Of a DNA stretch of 8,482 bases, positions 6,939-8,482 are shown piece by piece. Every line of letters starts with the position of its first letter. The first letter of the stretch is position 1. The notes beneath the pieces were generated by a model. That model did not search any database and had not been told where the DNA came from. It saw nothing but the letters and a program-made list of their open reading frames with translations. Source of the stretch: an uncultured Bacteroides sp. (GTDB taxonomy: Bacteria; Bacteroidota; Bacteroidia; Bacteroidales; Bacteroidaceae); contig USSR01000278.1 of the NCBI GenBank assembly GCA_900557355.1, positions 1 through 8,482 of the forward strand, in the 5' to 3' direction. A program made the position numbers and the translations under genes.

Positions 6939-7109
6939 GATATTATTACTTCTTAAATAAACTCTTCAGTTACTATTTGACAATAATACGCGAGGAACAT
7001 TAATAATGCCATTAATTCTTTATTAACCCAGAAAGGAATTATTATTTTTTATATGAACTAACCATTCATGACAGACGTTATACCAATAGAACTTTAAAGA
7101 CCAACGATC
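6939..7109. promoter_or_regulatory. Divergent promoter region between GH35 and the 82-residue ORF
   Basis: Both genes must start transcription in these 171 bp. For the minus-strand GH35 gene, TATTATTG (plus 6981-6988) is one mismatch from TAnnTTTG and lies 42 bases before its ATG, but no -33 TTTG fits. For the rightward gene, TATTTTTT (7043-7050), also one mismatch, has TTTA at 7019-7022 with a 20-bp spacer. Both are weak candidates. Confidence 0.25.
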
Positions 7110-7358
7110 ATGGAAAAGTATCTGATTCATAGTAATGAGTTGCATTTCATCAACAAGGAACGCATTCACAGGGAAGTAGAGAAAATGGTAGAGTCATTAG
7201 ACATGGCAGCAGGTTCCACCGAAGGGTTCGATCTGTATACCGTAGTAGAAAGTTATTTCACTGATCTCGAAAAGCGAAGGGAAATCAATCGCTTACTACA
7301 TATAGAGAAAGATGAATGCGAAGCCATAGAGGAAGAACTCGGAGTATATGAAATGTGA
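7110..7358 (+). CDS. Small acidic protein of unknown function
   Basis: An 82-residue soluble protein, rich in Glu and predicted mostly helical, with no signal peptide, membrane segment, Cys pair or recognised domain. The middle carries a Gly-Ser-Thr-Glu-Gly-Phe-Asp-Leu-Tyr stretch (about 56% helix-forming residues on either side by eye), and the C-terminal half is a charged helix with Glu-Lys-Arg-Arg-Glu followed by a Glu-rich end. Normal codon use, a clean ATG, and a strong terminator 34 bp after the stop support a real, separately transcribed gene. It is divergent from the GH35 gene and convergent with the mscS-type gene, so the neighbours do not reveal a function. I do not recognise the family; a cytoplasmic location is inferred. 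Confidence 0.7.
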   Translation: MEKYLIHSNELHFINKERIHREVEKMVESLDMAAGSTEGFDLYTVVESYFTDLEKRREINRLLHIEKDECEAIEEELGVYEM

Positions 7359-7391
7359 TTTACAATAAAAACTATCACGAGTATTAACTAT

Positions 7392-7438
7392 AAAGAATAA
7401 GGGGCATAACAACAACTTGCTATGCCCCCTATTCTTTT
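7392..7438. terminator. Bidirectional intrinsic terminator between convergent genes
   Basis: Arms 7392-7408 and 7421-7437 form a 17-position stem with a single A/C mismatch (7400 against 7429), including the GC-rich core GGGGCATA/TATGCCCC, around a 12-base loop. The rightward strand ends in TTCTTTT and the leftward strand ends in TTCTTTA, so it can stop transcription from both sides. It lies between the stop codons of the 82-residue gene (7358) and the mechanosensitive channel gene (7463). Confidence 0.85.
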
Positions 7439-7462
7439 ACAGCAATCAGTTCCAGACTACTA

Positions 7463-8335
7463 TCAGTCCTTTGATTGATGTACTGTCAGTTGTGGGAAAG
7501 GGAAACCGATACCTTCCTTATTGAATACAGAATAAATGGTCTTGTTCATATCGAAGTAAACTCCCCAATAATCTCCACTCTTTACCCAAACACGGATAAC
7601 AACATTTACACTGCTTGCATCCAAAGCATGAAGGGCTACAAAAGGTGCCGGGTCAGCAAGGATACGCTTATCTTCAGCAATAATCCGTCTAACAGTTTCT
7701 TCCACCTTATCGTAGTTCTCACCATATTCTACGCCAATTACCCAATCCACACGGCGGGTATCTTCACGGCTATAATTGGTTACTGTACCACTGCTCAAGG
7801 CTCCGTTCGGTATATAAATCACTTTATTATCAGCCGTAGTCAAAATCGTATGGAAGATTTGTATCTCACGTACCGTACCTGATACCCCCTGACTTTCTAT
7901 CCAGTCCCCCACCTTGTAAGGACGGAACAAGAGAATAATCAAGCCACCCGCAAAATTCTGTAGATTACCGGACAAAGCCATACCAATAGCCACACCAGCA
8001 GATGCCAGCAAGGCAGCAAAGGAGGTTGTTTCTACACCCAGCTTACCGATAACGGCAATAATCAGCAAGATGGTCAGAAGGATATTTACCAAGCTCTTTA
8101 CAAAGCTTTGAATACCAGCATCCACATGACGCTTTGCCAACAGTTTGGAAACCATCTTCTTAATGAGAGAAATAAGGAAACGTCCAATGACAAAAATTAG
8201 AATAGCCCCAATAATATTTCCACCGGCAGCTACACCCCAGTCTATTAATTGTTGAAGAAAGACTTGCAATTTGCTGAAGCCTTCTTCTACTACAGTTCCA
8301 TCGGCAGGAATTGCCGTTTGTAATAATACTAACAT
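7463..8335 (-). CDS. MscS-family small-conductance mechanosensitive channel
   Basis: A 290-residue inner-membrane protein, the same size as E. coli MscS (286). Predicted helices are TM1 about 36-58, TM2 about 82-104 and TM3 about 106-137. TM3 has the small-residue pore pattern Ala-Ser-Ala-Gly-Val-Ala-Ile-Gly-Met-Ala-Leu-Ser-Gly (111-123), then Asn-Phe-Ala-Gly-Gly (127-131), and leads into Phe-Arg-Pro-Tyr-Lys-Val-Gly-Asp-Trp-Ile (137-146), the family's signature entry to the beta domain. Ile-Pro-Asn-Gly (175-178) and Thr-Asn-Tyr-Ser-Arg (186-190) end that domain; residues about 195-285 form the cytoplasmic alpha/beta cage. The channel opens under membrane tension to release solutes on hypo-osmotic shock, as a heptamer. 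It is a single gene, convergent with the small ORF and separated from it by the terminator. An exact -7 box and an inverted repeat lie just upstream. All key features are present; which subtype of ion selectivity it has is not visible. Confidence 0.93.
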   Translation of the reverse strand: MLVLLQTAIPADGTVVEEGFSKLQVFLQQLIDWGVAAGGNIIGAILIFVIGRFLISLIKKMVSKLLAKRHVDAGIQSFVKSLVNILLTILLIIAVIGKLGVETTSFAALLASAGVAIGMALSGNLQNFAGGLIILLFRPYKVGDWIESQGVSGTVREIQIFHTILTTADNKVIYIPNGALSSGTVTNYSREDTRRVDWVIGVEYGENYDKVEETVRRIIAEDKRILADPAPFVALHALDASSVNVVIRVWVKSGDYWGVYFDMNKTIYSVFNKEGIGFPFPQLTVHQSKD

Positions 8336-8368
8336 AATATTTGTTCGTTTGAAGTTAATAAAATCATT

Positions 8369-8391
8369 ATCTCCTAATAATTACAGGAGAT
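8369..8391. promoter_or_regulatory. Inverted repeat at the predicted mscS transcription start
   Basis: ATCTCCT (8369-8375) is the exact reverse complement of AGGAGAT (8385-8391), with a 9-base AT-rich centre. It starts two bases downstream (in the direction of the mscS-type gene) of the -7 box at 8394-8401, so it spans the likely start site and first transcribed bases. It could be a repressor operator or a 5' leader hairpin. No protein partner is identifiable. Confidence 0.45.
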
Positions 8392-8393
8392 TA

Positions 8394-8401
8394 CAAAATT
8401 A
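8394..8401 (-). promoter_or_regulatory. -7 box of the mechanosensitive channel gene
   Basis: On the minus strand the sequence is TAATTTTG, an exact TAnnTTTG match, 58 bases upstream of the ATG at 8335. No TTTG was found at 19-21 bp further upstream, so the -33 element is poor. Transcription would start near plus position 8387. Confidence 0.5.
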
Positions 8402-8430
8402 ACAAATATTTCCGGTTATCGTTCACTTGA

Positions 8431-8462
8431 TTTGCGTGTTTCAGCGAAAACACTTAATTTTG
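8431..8462 (+). promoter_or_regulatory. Bacteroides-type promoter firing rightward out of the window
   Basis: TTTG at 8431-8434 and TAATTTTG at 8455-8462 match both promoter boxes exactly with a 20-bp spacer. It is divergent from the mechanosensitive channel gene and must serve a gene that begins beyond position 8482. Confidence 0.6.
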
Positions 8463-8482
8463 CTCCCGATTTCAACTAAGAG

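Noticed and set aside
7475..7882. Plus-strand 135-codon open frame opposite the mechanosensitive channel
   Set aside because: It is antisense to the conserved cytoplasmic domain of the channel and shows no domain.

Overview
The window looks like chromosomal DNA from a gut Bacteroides or close relative. The reasons are the AT-rich intergenic DNA, start codons without strong Shine-Dalgarno sequences, promoters of the Bacteroides type (TTTG, about 19-20 bp, TAnnTTTG), a lipoprotein with a LruC-type domain, and secreted carbohydrate-active enzymes. The species cannot be fixed from the sequence alone. No tRNA, rRNA, CRISPR array, transposase or integrase was seen.

Left part (1-891): a consensus promoter fires leftward out of the window at 19-49. 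A small DUF1622-type membrane protein lies on the minus strand (165-515). Between it and the next gene is a decayed fragment (about 558-779) that reads like the C-terminal strands of an outer-membrane beta-barrel protein, broken by a stop and frame changes. A well-spaced promoter at 831-861 drives the next gene.

Centre (892-4610, plus strand): a secreted protein with two tandem SGNH/GDSL esterase domains of the rhamnogalacturonan acetylesterase kind, then a lipoprotein with DUF4114-like and LruC/DUF4842 modules. The lipoprotein frame stops early at 4513, but its expected C-terminal end continues one base out of frame to 4610, so the gene is frameshifted.

Intergenic 4611-5285 holds no confident gene but is rich in structure: alternating copies of an 8-bp motif that can form competing hairpins (4637-4736), an open frame without a start codon (4857-5003), and a compact nested inverted-repeat element of about 100 bp (5011-5112) overlapping a 46-codon ORF.

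Right part (5286-8482): a secreted GH35-type beta-galactosidase with a DUF5597-like tail (minus strand), a divergent 82-residue acidic protein of unknown function, a strong bidirectional terminator, and a convergent MscS-type mechanosensitive channel with an inverted repeat at its predicted transcription start. A second consensus promoter exits to the right at 8431-8462.

The acetylesterase and the galactosidase could both act on plant cell-wall side chains or decorations, but they are on opposite strands, have no SusC/SusD pair or regulator beside them, and do not form an evident polysaccharide utilisation locus here. I saw no clear new multi-gene system. The features most worth follow-up are the structured intergenic elements and the two broken genes.
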